Shown piece by piece: positions 27,759 to 36,314 of a DNA stretch of 64,000 nucleotides. The stretch is from Myroides indicus (GTDB lineage: Bacteria; Bacteroidota; Bacteroidia; Flavobacteriales; Flavobacteriaceae). Position numbers and translations under genes: made by a program. Location of the stretch: the NCBI RefSeq assembly GCF_004364575.1, contig NZ_SOAG01000010.1, positions 1-64,000 on the forward strand, in the 5' to 3' direction. The notes under the pieces were generated by a model. The model had not been told where the DNA came from. It saw only the letters and a program-made list of their open reading frames with translations, and made no database searches. How positions within the stretch are numbered: position 1 is the stretch's first letter; the number at the start of each line of letters is the position of its first letter.

Positions 27759-28724
27759 CTATTCTTCTTGATTTTTGCCATCCTTATAAATATCTGTCCG
27801 ATAAGATTCTTCCTCTCCATCCAGTATCTGAATATAGCTTTTATATCTGGACCACGACAATTCGTCCCTGTTCAGCGCTTCTTTTACAGCACAGTTGGGT
27901 TCTTCGCGATGCAGGCAATTATTAAATTTACACTGCTCTTTTAAAGCAAAAAACTCCGGAAAATAATCTCCCACTTCATAGGATTCCATATCTACCAAAC
28001 CAAATCCTCTGATTCCGGGAGTGTCAATAATTCGTGCATCAAATGATAAATCATACATTTCTGCAAACGTTGTAGTATGCTGTCCTTGCTGATGCAATCC
28101 TGAAATTTCTGTTGTTTTTAAATTTAGTCCCGGTTCAACAGCATTGATTAAAGTGGATTTTCCTACCCCCGAATGTCCGGAAAAAATACTCACCTTTCCA
28201 TTCATAGCTTCTTTTAAAGCTTCTATTCCTTTTCCGGTTACAGCAGAAACTCTCAGGCAACTATATCCTATTTTAGAATAAACATACTGTAAATACAGTT
28301 GCTCATCCGAAACCTCTTCTGAATATGTATCTGTTTTATTAAAAACCAATATCGTTTCAATTCCATACGCCTCTGTTGTTATCAAAAAACGATCAATAAA
28401 GCTCGTTGTAGTGATAGGATTATCTATAGTGACGATCAAAAATACCAAATCAATATTGGACGCTAAAATATGCACCTGTTTAGAGAGGTTAACCGATTTT
28501 CGGATAATATAATTTTTACGGGGTTCAATGTCGTAAATTACACCGGTTATTTTATCATTAACCTTTTCCAGCTCAAATAACACACTATCTCCCACAGCAA
28601 CGGGATTGGTGCTTTTTATCCCCTTTATTCTGAATTTCCCTTTTATCCGACAATCATAAAAAACATTGTCCTCCCCTTTTACGACATACCAGCTTCCGGT
28701 AGATTTATAAATTATTCCTTTCAT
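27759..28724 (-). CDS. rsgA: ribosome small subunit-dependent GTPase A
   Basis: RsgA is a circularly permuted GTPase that assists late maturation of the 30S subunit. The 321-residue protein has an OB domain at the N-terminus, then G motifs in permuted order: FNKTDTY (G4), GHSGVGKSTLINA (G1) and DTPGIRGFG (G3). The C-terminal zinc motif has the expected Cys/His spacing (CKFNNCLHREEPNC). It lies 11 bp downstream of the DAHP synthase fusion gene and 31 bp upstream of dtd. Confidence 0.96.
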   Translation of the reverse strand: MKGIIYKSTGSWYVVKGEDNVFYDCRIKGKFRIKGIKSTNPVAVGDSVLFELEKVNDKITGVIYDIEPRKNYIIRKSVNLSKQVHILASNIDLVFLIVTIDNPITTTSFIDRFLITTEAYGIETILVFNKTDTYSEEVSDEQLYLQYVYSKIGYSCLRVSAVTGKGIEALKEAMNGKVSIFSGHSGVGKSTLINAVEPGLNLKTTEISGLHQQGQHTTTFAEMYDLSFDARIIDTPGIRGFGLVDMESYEVGDYFPEFFALKEQCKFNNCLHREEPNCAVKEALNRDELSWSRYKSYIQILDGEEESYRTDIYKDGKNQEE

Positions 28725-28735
28725 CTCCTTTTCTC

Positions 28736-29818
28736 TTACTTTTTGTTAATAATTTTATTCTGCCGATAGATACTCTCTTGATGTATTGTAGTATAAAGAG
28801 CTGCAATAAACTCTTCAGATAACCCGAGACAGGTTCCTTCTTTTCTCATTTTTTCCAATATGTATTTCCATCTTTCCTGCTGGAAAACAGCCACGTTTTT
28901 TTCTCTCTTCAAATTTCCTATCGCATCCGAAATAGACATTCTCTTTTCCAACAAATCTAACAATTTACTGTCCATATCGTCTATCCTGATGCGATATGCC
29001 TGAATTTGCTGCAAAAAGTCAGCTGTATCATCCGTTACGTTTCTGACTTTTAGCTTTTGAATAATATCTGTCAGCTGCTGCGGAGTTACCTGTTGCGCTG
29101 CATCACTCCAGGCTTTTTCCGGATTGCAATGCGTTTCAATCATCAAACCGTCATAGCTCAAATCCAATGCCTGCTGTGCTACTTCAAATACTTTATCTCT
29201 ATTGCCCGTAATATGAGAAGGATCTCCAAAAATAGGCATATCCGGCATTTGGGTCTTTAAATCAATCGGAATCTGCCATTCCGGAATATTTCTATATTTC
29301 GTTTTTTCATACGTGCTAAACCCTCGGTGAATAGCCCCGATATTTTTTATATTTGCTTTTATCAGGCGTTCCAATCCTCCCATCCACAGAGACAAATCCG
29401 GATTAACCGGATTTTTTAGCAAAACAACTCTGTCCGTCCCAGCAAGTGCATCTGCTATTTCTTGTACGGCAAATGGATTAACCGTCGTTCTGGCACCAAT
29501 CCACAAAATATCAATATTGTGTTCTAACGCCAACTGAACGTGTTTTGCCGTTGCCACTTCTATAGCTAACAGCAAACCTGTTTCCCGTTTTACTTCCTGC
29601 AGCCATTTTAACCCAATTTCACCTACTCCTTCAAATCCGCCGGGACGAGTACGCGGCTTCCATATCCCCGCACGAAATACTTTAACCTCTGCAGGTAAAT
29701 CTTTAGCTATCTGCATAACCTGCTCCGGCGTTTCGGCACTGCAAGGTCCTGCAATTACAGCCGGATTTTGACCTTTAAACAAAGACATCCAGTTTTTATT
29801 AACACTTGATTTTTCCAT
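28736..29818 (-). CDS. bifunctional DAHP synthase / type II chorismate mutase
   Basis: The 360-residue fusion begins with an AroA(G)-type DAHP synthase (roughly residues 15-265) with AGPCSAET, the KPRTRPGGFEG substrate segment, and a FGDPSHITGNRD metal site. An AroQ chorismate mutase domain follows (about 275-355), with helix IDDMDSKLLDLLEKRMSIS. The two activities bracket the shikimate pathway and allow feedback by prephenate or chorismate, as is known in Bacteroidota and Bacillus relatives. It is the first gene of a minus-strand run including rsgA, dtd and aroA. Confidence 0.95.
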   Translation of the reverse strand: MEKSSVNKNWMSLFKGQNPAVIAGPCSAETPEQVMQIAKDLPAEVKVFRAGIWKPRTRPGGFEGVGEIGLKWLQEVKRETGLLLAIEVATAKHVQLALEHNIDILWIGARTTVNPFAVQEIADALAGTDRVVLLKNPVNPDLSLWMGGLERLIKANIKNIGAIHRGFSTYEKTKYRNIPEWQIPIDLKTQMPDMPIFGDPSHITGNRDKVFEVAQQALDLSYDGLMIETHCNPEKAWSDAAQQVTPQQLTDIIQKLKVRNVTDDTADFLQQIQAYRIRIDDMDSKLLDLLEKRMSISDAIGNLKREKNVAVFQQERWKYILEKMRKEGTCLGLSEEFIAALYTTIHQESIYRQNKIINKK

Positions 29819-29986
29819 ACTTGCAAAATTAATAGGATTTATCTTAATAACAGTCTATTGATTTGCTAAATACTCTTTATCTCCCTAAAAAGTATGCCTA
29901 TTATTGAGGAACAAATTTTCATTTCATTGGTTGTTCTTATCTTAAATAACTATTTTTACGGTTCATTTCAAAAAACAAAAGTAAAA

Positions 29987-30829
29987 ATGACTTTACTGAC
30001 ATTTACGCTAATTCTGTTTTTGGGAGCATTTTTAGCAGGATTTATAGGTTCATTATCCGGTTTAGGCGGCGGTATTATCATTATTCCTCTCTTATCTGTA
30101 TTTTTAGGTGTTGATATGCATTATGCTATAGGAACTGCACTTGTTGCGGTAATAGCCACTTCATCTGGTTCTGCATCTGCTTACGTCCGAGAAGGAATTA
30201 CGAACATGCGTCTGGGGATGTTTTTGGAAATTGCCACTACTGCCGGAGCGGTAATAGGTGCCCTAATTTCCACCAACGCTCCTACTTCTGCTTTAGCCAT
30301 CATCTTTGGGGCAACTTTAATTTTTTCGTCTGTTAATTCTCTCCGAAAAAAGGAAGATTACCTTATAAAACCCGAAAACTCAAGTATTTTAACTCACAAA
30401 CTCAAACTCGCAAGTACCTACCCTACTCCATCTGGAGAAATGGTGCATTATGGCATGACTAATATAGTAGGCGGTTTTAGCATGATGGGACTGGCCGGCA
30501 TGATGTCTGGTTTGTTAGGAATTGGTTCCGGAGCTTTCAAGGTAATTGCAATGGATACCATTATGAAAGTTCCTTTTAAAGTATCAACTACTACAAGCAA
30601 TTTTATGATGGGGGTTACTGCTATTGCCAGTTCTGTGATTTATATTCAAAAGGGATATATTGAACCTAGTATCTGCATGCCGGTTATTATTGGTGTTTTA
30701 ATTGGCGCAATGGTTGGGGCTAAAGTTCTGGTCAAAGCCAATACCAAAAAACTAAAAGTATTTTTTGCCTTATTAATTTTTGTTCTGGCAATTAATATGA
30801 TTTATAACGGAATAGTTGGAAAAATTTAA
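29987..30829 (+). CDS. TauE/SafE-family permease (sulfite/sulfonate exporter family)
   Basis: I prefer the ATG at 29987, giving 280 residues starting MTLLTFTLI, because the hydrophobic first helix starts there; an ATG at 29894 would add a weak 31-residue extension. About eight membrane helices are visible, with the repeated motifs GFIGSLSGLGGGII (first half) and GMMSGLLGIGSGAFK (second half) typical of TauE/SafE. The substrate is a small anion in characterised relatives but is not determined here. It is followed by a DUF1634 gene, a partner often seen with this transporter. Confidence 0.85.
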   Translation: MTLLTFTLILFLGAFLAGFIGSLSGLGGGIIIIPLLSVFLGVDMHYAIGTALVAVIATSSGSASAYVREGITNMRLGMFLEIATTAGAVIGALISTNAPTSALAIIFGATLIFSSVNSLRKKEDYLIKPENSSILTHKLKLASTYPTPSGEMVHYGMTNIVGGFSMMGLAGMMSGLLGIGSGAFKVIAMDTIMKVPFKVSTTTSNFMMGVTAIASSVIYIQKGYIEPSICMPVIIGVLIGAMVGAKVLVKANTKKLKVFFALLIFVLAINMIYNGIVGKI

Positions 30830-30838
30830 AGTGTACAC

Positions 30839-31228
30839 ATGATGTCTACAAAATTCACTGATAAAGACTTACAAATTATCATTGGCAATGTATTGCGATA
30901 TGGTGTTTGGCTAGCATTAACTGTTGCTTTGATAGGAGGATTCATCTTATTGCTTTCTAGTTCAGAACAGACTATTGACTTTCAAAACTTTACAATAAAA
31001 GATAATAATCTTTTTGAAGTATTTAACGCGATTATAGCTGGAGTTAAGCAAGGCAATGGTGAAGCAATTATCTTTTTGGGAATTATCTTTTTATTTCTGA
31101 CACCCGCTTTGCGATTGGTATTGTCTTTAATTTCTTTTTTTTTAGAAAAAGACCGACTTTATGTTTTTATTACACTTATTGTTATCGGAATTATAGTCTT
31201 AAGTGTTTCTTTCGGTTTTTCTCATTAA
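30839..31228 (+). CDS. DUF1634 membrane protein, likely TauE/SafE partner
   Basis: The 129-residue protein has three hydrophobic helices (about 15-38, 75-98 and 103-128), with an acidic loop between the first two. It matches DUF1634, which is small, polytopic and often encoded beside TauE/SafE permeases. Here it starts 9 bp after the permease stop, so the two are probably co-translated. A two-component exporter is a reasonable inference; function is otherwise unknown. Confidence 0.75.
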   Translation: MMSTKFTDKDLQIIIGNVLRYGVWLALTVALIGGFILLLSSSEQTIDFQNFTIKDNNLFEVFNAIIAGVKQGNGEAIIFLGIIFLFLTPALRLVLSLISFFLEKDRLYVFITLIVIGIIVLSVSFGFSH

Positions 31229-31234
31229 ATATTT

Positions 31235-31242
31235 TAAATTTG
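31235..31242 (+). promoter_or_regulatory. -7 promoter box of gldA
   Basis: TAAATTTG matches TAnnTTTG and lies 22 bp upstream of the gldA ATG. No clear -33 element. Confidence 0.45.
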
Positions 31243-31264
31243 TTTTCTCTATAAATACATTCCA

Positions 31265-32164
31265 ATGTCATTAACTGTACAAAATATAAGTAAATTTTAT
31301 GGCGACCAAAAAGCGCTGGACAACGTTAGTTTCCAAATTCCGAAAGGACAGATTGTTGGTTTTTTAGGACCAAACGGTGCCGGAAAGTCTACTTTGATGA
31401 AAATTTTAACCACTTATATTGAAAGTGATTCAGGCGAAGCATATGTCAATGATTTTAATATTAAAACAGAAGCTAAAAAAGTACAGCAATCTATTGGATA
31501 TCTGCCAGAACATAATCCGCTGTATTTGGATATGTATGTAAGAGAATACTTAAAATTTAACGCCGATATTTATAAAGTGCATAAAAATCGAATTGAAGAA
31601 GTAATTGAATTGACAGGATTACTGCCCGAATCACACAAAAAAATAGGTCAGCTTTCCAAAGGATATCGCCAAAGAGTTGGCTTGGCAACTGCTTTGTTAC
31701 ACGATCCCCAGGTTTTAATTTTAGACGAACCAACCACCGGCTTGGATCCAAACCAACTTGCAGACATTAGGGAACTGATAAAAAACATTGGTAAAGACAA
31801 AACCGTCTTCTTATCTACCCATATTATGCAGGAAGTAGAAGCTATTTGCGAACGTGTTATTTTTATCAAAAAAGGACAGATTGTTCAGGATCAGATTCTA
31901 GCCGAAATCCTTGAAAAGAAGAATGAGCAGGTTATTTCTGTTGAATTTGACTATAAAATTGAAATTGAATTCATTAAGCGAATGCCCAAGCTAATCCGCG
32001 CTACTCATATTCACGATACGCAATGGGAGTTGATTTTTCCTTCGGAAGGAGATTACAGAACAGCGGTATATGATTTTGCTCAATCACAAGGCTTAAAAAC
32101 ACTTTCCTTACAGGTAAAAAATAAAAATCTAGAAAAACTATTTAGAGAAATTACGGCGGAATAA
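31265..32164 (+). CDS. gldA: gliding motility ABC transporter ATP-binding subunit GldA
   Basis: The 299-residue ABC ATPase has Walker A GPNGAGKST (36-44), the signature LSKGYRQRVGLA, Walker B VLILDEPTTGLD and an H-loop in FLSTHIMQEVE. The C-terminal extension (about 225-299) is typical of GldA. GldA works with GldF and GldG, which are not adjacent here; a separate location is known in Flavobacterium. Its presence supports a flavobacterial origin and a type IX secretion/gliding context. A short region of decayed genes follows. Confidence 0.92.
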   Translation: MSLTVQNISKFYGDQKALDNVSFQIPKGQIVGFLGPNGAGKSTLMKILTTYIESDSGEAYVNDFNIKTEAKKVQQSIGYLPEHNPLYLDMYVREYLKFNADIYKVHKNRIEEVIELTGLLPESHKKIGQLSKGYRQRVGLATALLHDPQVLILDEPTTGLDPNQLADIRELIKNIGKDKTVFLSTHIMQEVEAICERVIFIKKGQIVQDQILAEILEKKNEQVISVEFDYKIEIEFIKRMPKLIRATHIHDTQWELIFPSEGDYRTAVYDFAQSQGLKTLSLQVKNKNLEKLFREITAE

Positions 32165-32203
32165 TTTTTTCTTCTGTTTTTAAATATTCTCAAAACATCT
32201 ATA

Positions 32204-32781
32204 ATGTGAATAAAAACATCCGTTTCAAAGGACATTAAAGTACCCTCAATAAATTCTTTAGTAAAAAGCATTAAGACTAAAGAAGGTATTAAAACGCTTG
32301 AAATAGAATCTGATAAATGATTTAGTAAATATCAAGAAACAGATTATGAGACTTCTAAATATGAAAAACTATACAATAACTATGAAAAAAAATTGTGTAT
32401 AATATGTTATACTACACTTTATTATCAATATGTTCCTGAAATTTTACTATCTTCAACTTGAAAAGTAATCAATAATACCTACAAAGTATTGAGTGTTAAT
32501 AACTTTAAAAACGAAAATAGAAAAATTGGCAGCATGGAGATGATTGGAATGAGATAGTAGGCAGAGATTTAATGGAGCTATCATTAGAAGGTTTAATTGA
32601 AAGAAAACCACGCTATTTAAAATCTTTGATTACTTTTCAACAAATAATTAATAGTTATGCTACTTGCGGAGAAAAGGCAAAAATGGTAAATGAACTTTCA
32701 AAGTCCGAAAAATCTTTTACCGATGAATTTTTTATGGTTGACGAAAATGAATTAGCAAGAGTATTCGGGTTAAAGATTTAA
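32204..32781 (+). pseudogene. broken gene of unknown family (first of a two-gene remnant)
   Basis: From an ATG at 32204 the frame stays open for 351 bases except for three stops, all TGA (32207, 32318, 32459); it then ends at TAG 32555. Trp would fit the TGA positions. After an A-run at about 32521-32525 the protein continues in another frame (KNWQHGDDWNEIVG... to TAA at 32779-32781), so one base has probably been lost. The reconstructed protein would be about 190 residues, with W-rich and acidic patches and a C-terminal ELARVFGLKI. I do not recognise its family. Confidence 0.6.
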
Positions 32782-33004
32782 TGAGGTCCTATAATATATC
32801 ATTAATTGATCAATTTTTGATATGAGATACGATTCCCCAGAAAAGTATATAGATTTAAACCTGAAGTTAATTGAACAAACAAAAGGATTCGGTCCAAAAA
32901 GAATATCAACCAAGTCAGACAAACAGTGCTTAAATAATTTTAGTTTACAAATTAATCCTAAAAATAAATTCTTTTTCTCCATCAATCAACCCAATTGTTT
33001 TTAA
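32781..33004 (+). pseudogene. broken gene of unknown family (second of the remnant)
   Basis: An ATG at 32781 overlaps the TAA of the preceding remnant (TAATG), as in a coupled operon. The frame starts MRSYNISLIDQF and is closed by a TGA at 32823. A second frame (MRYDSPEKYIDLNLKLIEQTKG...) continues immediately to TAA at 33002-33004, implying a frameshift near 32822. The joined product would be about 70 residues. It ends overlapping the convergent GNAT gene. The family is unknown. Confidence 0.5.
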
Positions 33005-33543
33005 CCAATGGAATGCTGATTCCATTTTGCTTTAGTGATTTCATATATATAGTTCAATTTTGATGCTTCACCAAAATAGGTTACTTCCTGTTTCCCAATT
33101 TTTTCAGCATCAATTCGCCCAATAGCAATCTGAGAGCGGATATTGTCTGCTCCAATATGAAAATAAACTTTGGTAACAAACTGAAAAATATAATCTAATA
33201 TCAAGATTTTTACTGATTTATTGACACCCTTACCCCAATATTCAACTGCATAAAATGTATAACCTATATATATGCTGTTTCTCTTTTTACTCAAATCATA
33301 AAAGCGTGTACTCCCTATTGTATTTCCTGTTGCCTTATCTACAATTCTGAACGCGCCTTTGCTCTGCATAGCTCCTTTAAAGAATGTTCTGAATACTTCT
33401 TTTTTCCAACGGTCTTTATTGGGGTGTTGTTTCCATATTTTGGGATCAGATGCCGTAGTATATAAAGTTTCAAAATCATCTTCCTGTAAAGGATAGAGGA
33501 TTACTTTCTCGTTTTCTAATATAGGTTGAATATCTAATTTCAT
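33001..33543 (-). CDS. GNAT acetyltransferase, RimJ/RimL-like
   Basis: The 180-residue protein has a RimJ/RimL-type GNAT domain: an N-terminal substrate lobe with LYPLQEDDFETLY, the strand-turn GNTIGSTRFYDLS, and the acetyl-CoA loop region EYWGKGVNKSVK (about 108-119). It is the only intact gene in a stretch of decayed genes (32.2-34.3 kb), flanked by two broken GNAT relatives. The substrate is unknown. Intactness suggests it is under selection, or arrived recently. Confidence 0.85.
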   Translation of the reverse strand: MKLDIQPILENEKVILYPLQEDDFETLYTTASDPKIWKQHPNKDRWKKEVFRTFFKGAMQSKGAFRIVDKATGNTIGSTRFYDLSKKRNSIYIGYTFYAVEYWGKGVNKSVKILILDYIFQFVTKVYFHIGADNIRSQIAIGRIDAEKIGKQEVTYFGEASKLNYIYEITKAKWNQHSIG

Positions 33544-33564
33544 CTCTTTTATTTAATGCTTTTT

Positions 33565-34083
33565 TACAATTTTTTTTCATCATGATATCGGTCCGTTTAT
33601 CATTTCATAATTTGGGAATGTGTTTGTAAAATACCACAAATCCATTTTTCTCATAAAAACGGATAACTCTTTGATTTTTTTCAAAAGACCTAACCAACCA
33701 TAATTTACTTTCTTATCATCAGCAAGCTGTATAGCTTTTTCGTACAGTACTTGCCCTACCATTTTTCCATGGTATTCATATAAAACATAAATCCTTTCTA
33801 TTTCAGGCTCATTGTTGTCTTCCTGTTCGGTTTGGGAACCTACAAAATTTAATTTCAGACAACCTACAACTGTACTATTTATGAAAGCAGCAAAGTGAAA
33901 CTCCGATTATTCATCATTAAATTCTTCGGTTAGCTTTTCAATAGGGAAACCCTCCTTTAAGTATTTATACATATTTTCTTTAGTATTACTTTCTACAAAA
34001 GTTTCAAAAAATGTTTTTCATCCAATTTCCTGTAGTAAAATCATATCTTGAAGAGTTACTTTTCTAATTACTATATTTTTCAT
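33565..34083 (-). pseudogene. PaiA-like GNAT acetyltransferase, broken
   Basis: From the ATG at 34083 the protein reads KNIVIRKVTLQDMILLQEIG, then TGA (34018-34020), TFFETFVESNTKENMYKYL, a TAA (33907-33909), IERIYVLYEYHGKMVGQVLYEKA, then shifts frame near 33690 to EKNQRVIRFYEKNGFVVFYKH and another TGA near 33605 before TDIMMKK. The layout is that of PaiA-type acetyltransferases of about 170 residues. With at least three in-frame stops and one frameshift it cannot make a full enzyme. Confidence 0.8.
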
Positions 34084-34090
34084 TTTCACC

Positions 34091-34267
34091 TTAAATAAGC
34101 CATTCTGTATTTTCATCTGCTCTCAAACGTTCGTAAAATCTTTTTCCAACTCATTCCATGGAGCAACCATCCATTTATCTGTATGCAATTATGTATTTCT
34201 GCCTGCTGTTTTAATGCATACATGAGCTTTTTGCCAGTCTGCCTTCGGGAATACGTAATGTAAAAAC
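34091..34267 (-). pseudogene. C-terminal fragment of a GNAT acetyltransferase
   Basis: Pieces of a GNAT C-terminus can be read only by switching frames: KKLMYALKQQAEIHNC, then WMVAPWNELEK, then FYERLRADENTEWLI ending at TAA (34091-34093). At least two frameshifts are needed, and the N-terminal half is missing. It begins immediately after the stop codon of the PlsC-like gene. It is a separate decayed gene from the PaiA-like remnant. Confidence 0.65.
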
Positions 34268-34269
34268 AA

Positions 34270-35073
34270 CTAAAACTCTCTTTGTTTATTAAGCTCTTTT
34301 TCCTGCTCAAAAAATTCCTGAGGAATAACTTTTAAAAAAGACGGATGCTGCTCTATCGCCATTTCTACTTTTTCCACAATACTCTCTATTGAATCTTTTT
34401 CATAATCAATATCCAATGGTTTTTTAATAACCATAGATTGCAGAATCCCCTTCTTTTTGAGGTGCAGACCTTTTTTGTCAAAAGATCGCCTAAAACCCTC
34501 TATCACAATCGGTACCACGATAGGCTTATAATTTTTAATTATATATGCAGTTCCCTTGCGGATAGGTTTAAAAGACTTAGTTGTACCCTGCGGAAACGTA
34601 ATTACCCAGCCATCGTCTAAAGCTAACTTTATACTTTGTACCTGATTTTTATCTACTTCTTTTTTTTCGGTTAACTCCTTTCCGTTACTACGCCAGGTTC
34701 TGTCAACTTTAATAGCACCCACATACGCCATAATTCTGGGGAGCAATCCTTTTTTCATAGTCTCTGAAGCTGCAACGTAATATATATTTAATTTAGGTTT
34801 CCAGATATACATAATATTTTTAATAGAATCTGAACGCCCTTTTAAGCTGGCATTAAAAACGTGATACATTGCCACAACATCGGCAAAATAGGTTTGGTGA
34901 TTAGATATAAATAACACATTTTTATCAGGAAGATTTCGCAGAATCTCAGAACCTTCGATCTGCAAATCATTAAATCCTCTGAAGCGTTGGTGCGTGGCAA
35001 ATCCAAAAACTCGAATTATCCATTTTTTTAAAAACAAAATATGTCCAAAAGGATTTCTCTTAAATATCCCCAT
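34270..35073 (-). CDS. 1-acyl-glycerol-3-phosphate acyltransferase family protein (PlsC-like)
   Basis: The 267-residue protein has the PlsC/LPLAT acyltransferase motif I NHQTYFAD (NHx4D, about residues 58-65). Motif III reads FPQGTTK instead of FPEGTRS, so the usual Glu and Arg are changed to Gln and Thr. A basic N-terminus and hydrophobic segments suggest membrane association. It likely acylates a lysophospholipid or related lipid, but the altered motif III leaves the acceptor uncertain. A promoter box lies 27 bp upstream. Confidence 0.82.
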   Translation of the reverse strand: MGIFKRNPFGHILFLKKWIIRVFGFATHQRFRGFNDLQIEGSEILRNLPDKNVLFISNHQTYFADVVAMYHVFNASLKGRSDSIKNIMYIWKPKLNIYYVAASETMKKGLLPRIMAYVGAIKVDRTWRSNGKELTEKKEVDKNQVQSIKLALDDGWVITFPQGTTKSFKPIRKGTAYIIKNYKPIVVPIVIEGFRRSFDKKGLHLKKKGILQSMVIKKPLDIDYEKDSIESIVEKVEMAIEQHPSFLKVIPQEFFEQEKELNKQREF

Positions 35074-35099
35074 AATTTCCTTGCTTTTTAAGCAGTGTA

Positions 35100-35107
35100 C
35101 AAATTTA
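35100..35107 (-). promoter_or_regulatory. -7 promoter box of the PlsC-like gene
   Basis: TAAATTTG on the minus strand matches TAnnTTTG and lies 27 bp upstream of the ATG. Confidence 0.45.
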
Positions 35108-35143
35108 ATTCTTTACGATAAACTCTCCTATATTTATTTTGTC

Positions 35144-35785
35144 TCAATCAAAAACCTGTATTAAAGTTTGCTTTAATTCACTTAAAATCATTGCCGTTGC
35201 ACCCCAAATTACTTTTTCTCTGTAAATAAACGCCGGTGTTTTTATAAAATTGCCATATCCTGATTTCATTGTTATATTTTGAACAATTTTTTCATCTAAT
35301 AGTGTTGACATTGGCAATTCTACAATCGCTGCTACTTCATCTGGAGCCATTTTGATATTAAATTGTTCTTTAGCAACACCTAAATAAGGATAAACAAAAA
35401 AATTACTTGGCGGAATATAAATTTTCGTAAAAGGTTTTATAACTTCTATCTGGTGTGTAAAAATACCGACTTCTTCATTTGTTTCTCTTAAAGCAGTATG
35501 CATCAAATCGACATCTTCTTTTTCATACTTTCCTCCCGGAAATGCTATTTGTCCCGAATGAAGCCCTTTATAAGTAGCTCTTTCGATAAGCAACAGATAA
35601 GTTTCACCCTGTTTAGGGTAAAAAAGCATCATTACCGCCGATTGTTTAGGGTTATGATCTATAAAGTCATCAGCATTTAAAAAAGGTTCTCTTTCTTTCG
35701 GCATCATTAGCCGATGGGCACTTATTCCATTTAGCGCAGTTTGTTTAATCTCGGGAATTTTGTGTAAAAAAGAATCAAATGTCAT
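35144..35785 (-). CDS. NUDIX hydrolase, CoA pyrophosphatase type
   Basis: The 213-residue protein has a NUDIX box GGKYEKEDVDLMHTALRET followed by NEEVGI (about 93-117), matching GX5EX7REUXEEXGU. The upstream AVMMLFYPKQGETYLLLIERA segment and the overall length fit the NudL/CoA-diphosphatase group. It likely hydrolyses CoA or acyl-CoA in the cytoplasm. It diverges from the DUF4268 gene with 47 bp between start codons. Confidence 0.9.
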   Translation of the reverse strand: MTFDSFLHKIPEIKQTALNGISAHRLMMPKEREPFLNADDFIDHNPKQSAVMMLFYPKQGETYLLLIERATYKGLHSGQIAFPGGKYEKEDVDLMHTALRETNEEVGIFTHQIEVIKPFTKIYIPPSNFFVYPYLGVAKEQFNIKMAPDEVAAIVELPMSTLLDEKIVQNITMKSGYGNFIKTPAFIYREKVIWGATAMILSELKQTLIQVFD

Positions 35786-35832
35786 AAGTTTGCTCTAATT
35801 AATATGCACAATAAATTTACAATTTTTAGACC

Positions 35833-36276
35833 ATGTTTAGCAAAGAAGAGGCACAAAGAATAAAAAAAGAGTTTTGGACATCATTTGCAGAGGCCTATCC
35901 TCGCAAATGGCTATTGCACGATACAAAGATAAAAGACGTTTCGCTTAAATTTTATGCCGACAATAAAAAAGCAATGGTTTTATTGGATATTGAACCTAAA
36001 AGCCAAGAAAAAAGAAAAATTTATTTCGAAAAAATAGAATCCTTAAAATCTATCTTGCTTGATGAATATTTAGAAGGCGCTATTTTTGAAAAAGATTTTC
36101 ATCTTGAAAACGGAAAAGTAATCAGCCGGATTTGGGTTCAGTTAAACGCTGTTTGCATTAATAATAAACAAACCTGGAATAATATCTTTGATTTTTTTAA
36201 TGATAAAATGACTAATTTTGAAATGTTTTTTTTGGAATACGAAGATTATATTCGCGATTTAGAAATAAACACTTAA
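35833..36276 (+). CDS. DUF4268 domain protein
   Basis: The 147-residue protein contains FWTSFAEAYPRKWLLHDTKI near the N-terminus and an aromatic/acidic C-terminus, matching DUF4268, a family found alone or fused to nucleases. No catalytic residues are evident. It is followed by a POTRA/barrel gene 38 bp downstream, so may be co-transcribed with it, though no functional link is known. Confidence 0.75.
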   Translation: MFSKEEAQRIKKEFWTSFAEAYPRKWLLHDTKIKDVSLKFYADNKKAMVLLDIEPKSQEKRKIYFEKIESLKSILLDEYLEGAIFEKDFHLENGKVISRIWVQLNAVCINNKQTWNNIFDFFNDKMTNFEMFFLEYEDYIRDLEINT

Positions 36277-36314
36277 TTTTATCGTTTACAGATATAATTC
36301 TATCCAAACAGTAA

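Noticed and set aside
32204..32461. TGA read as tryptophan (alternative genetic code)
   Set aside because: The rest of the window uses TGA as stop and the neighbour is frameshifted, so decay is simpler.
34113..34310. 65-residue minus-strand ORF ahead of the GNAT remnant
   Set aside because: Its sequence is partly GNAT-like but starts inside the plsC end and needs a frameshift to continue; better treated as part of the pseudogene.
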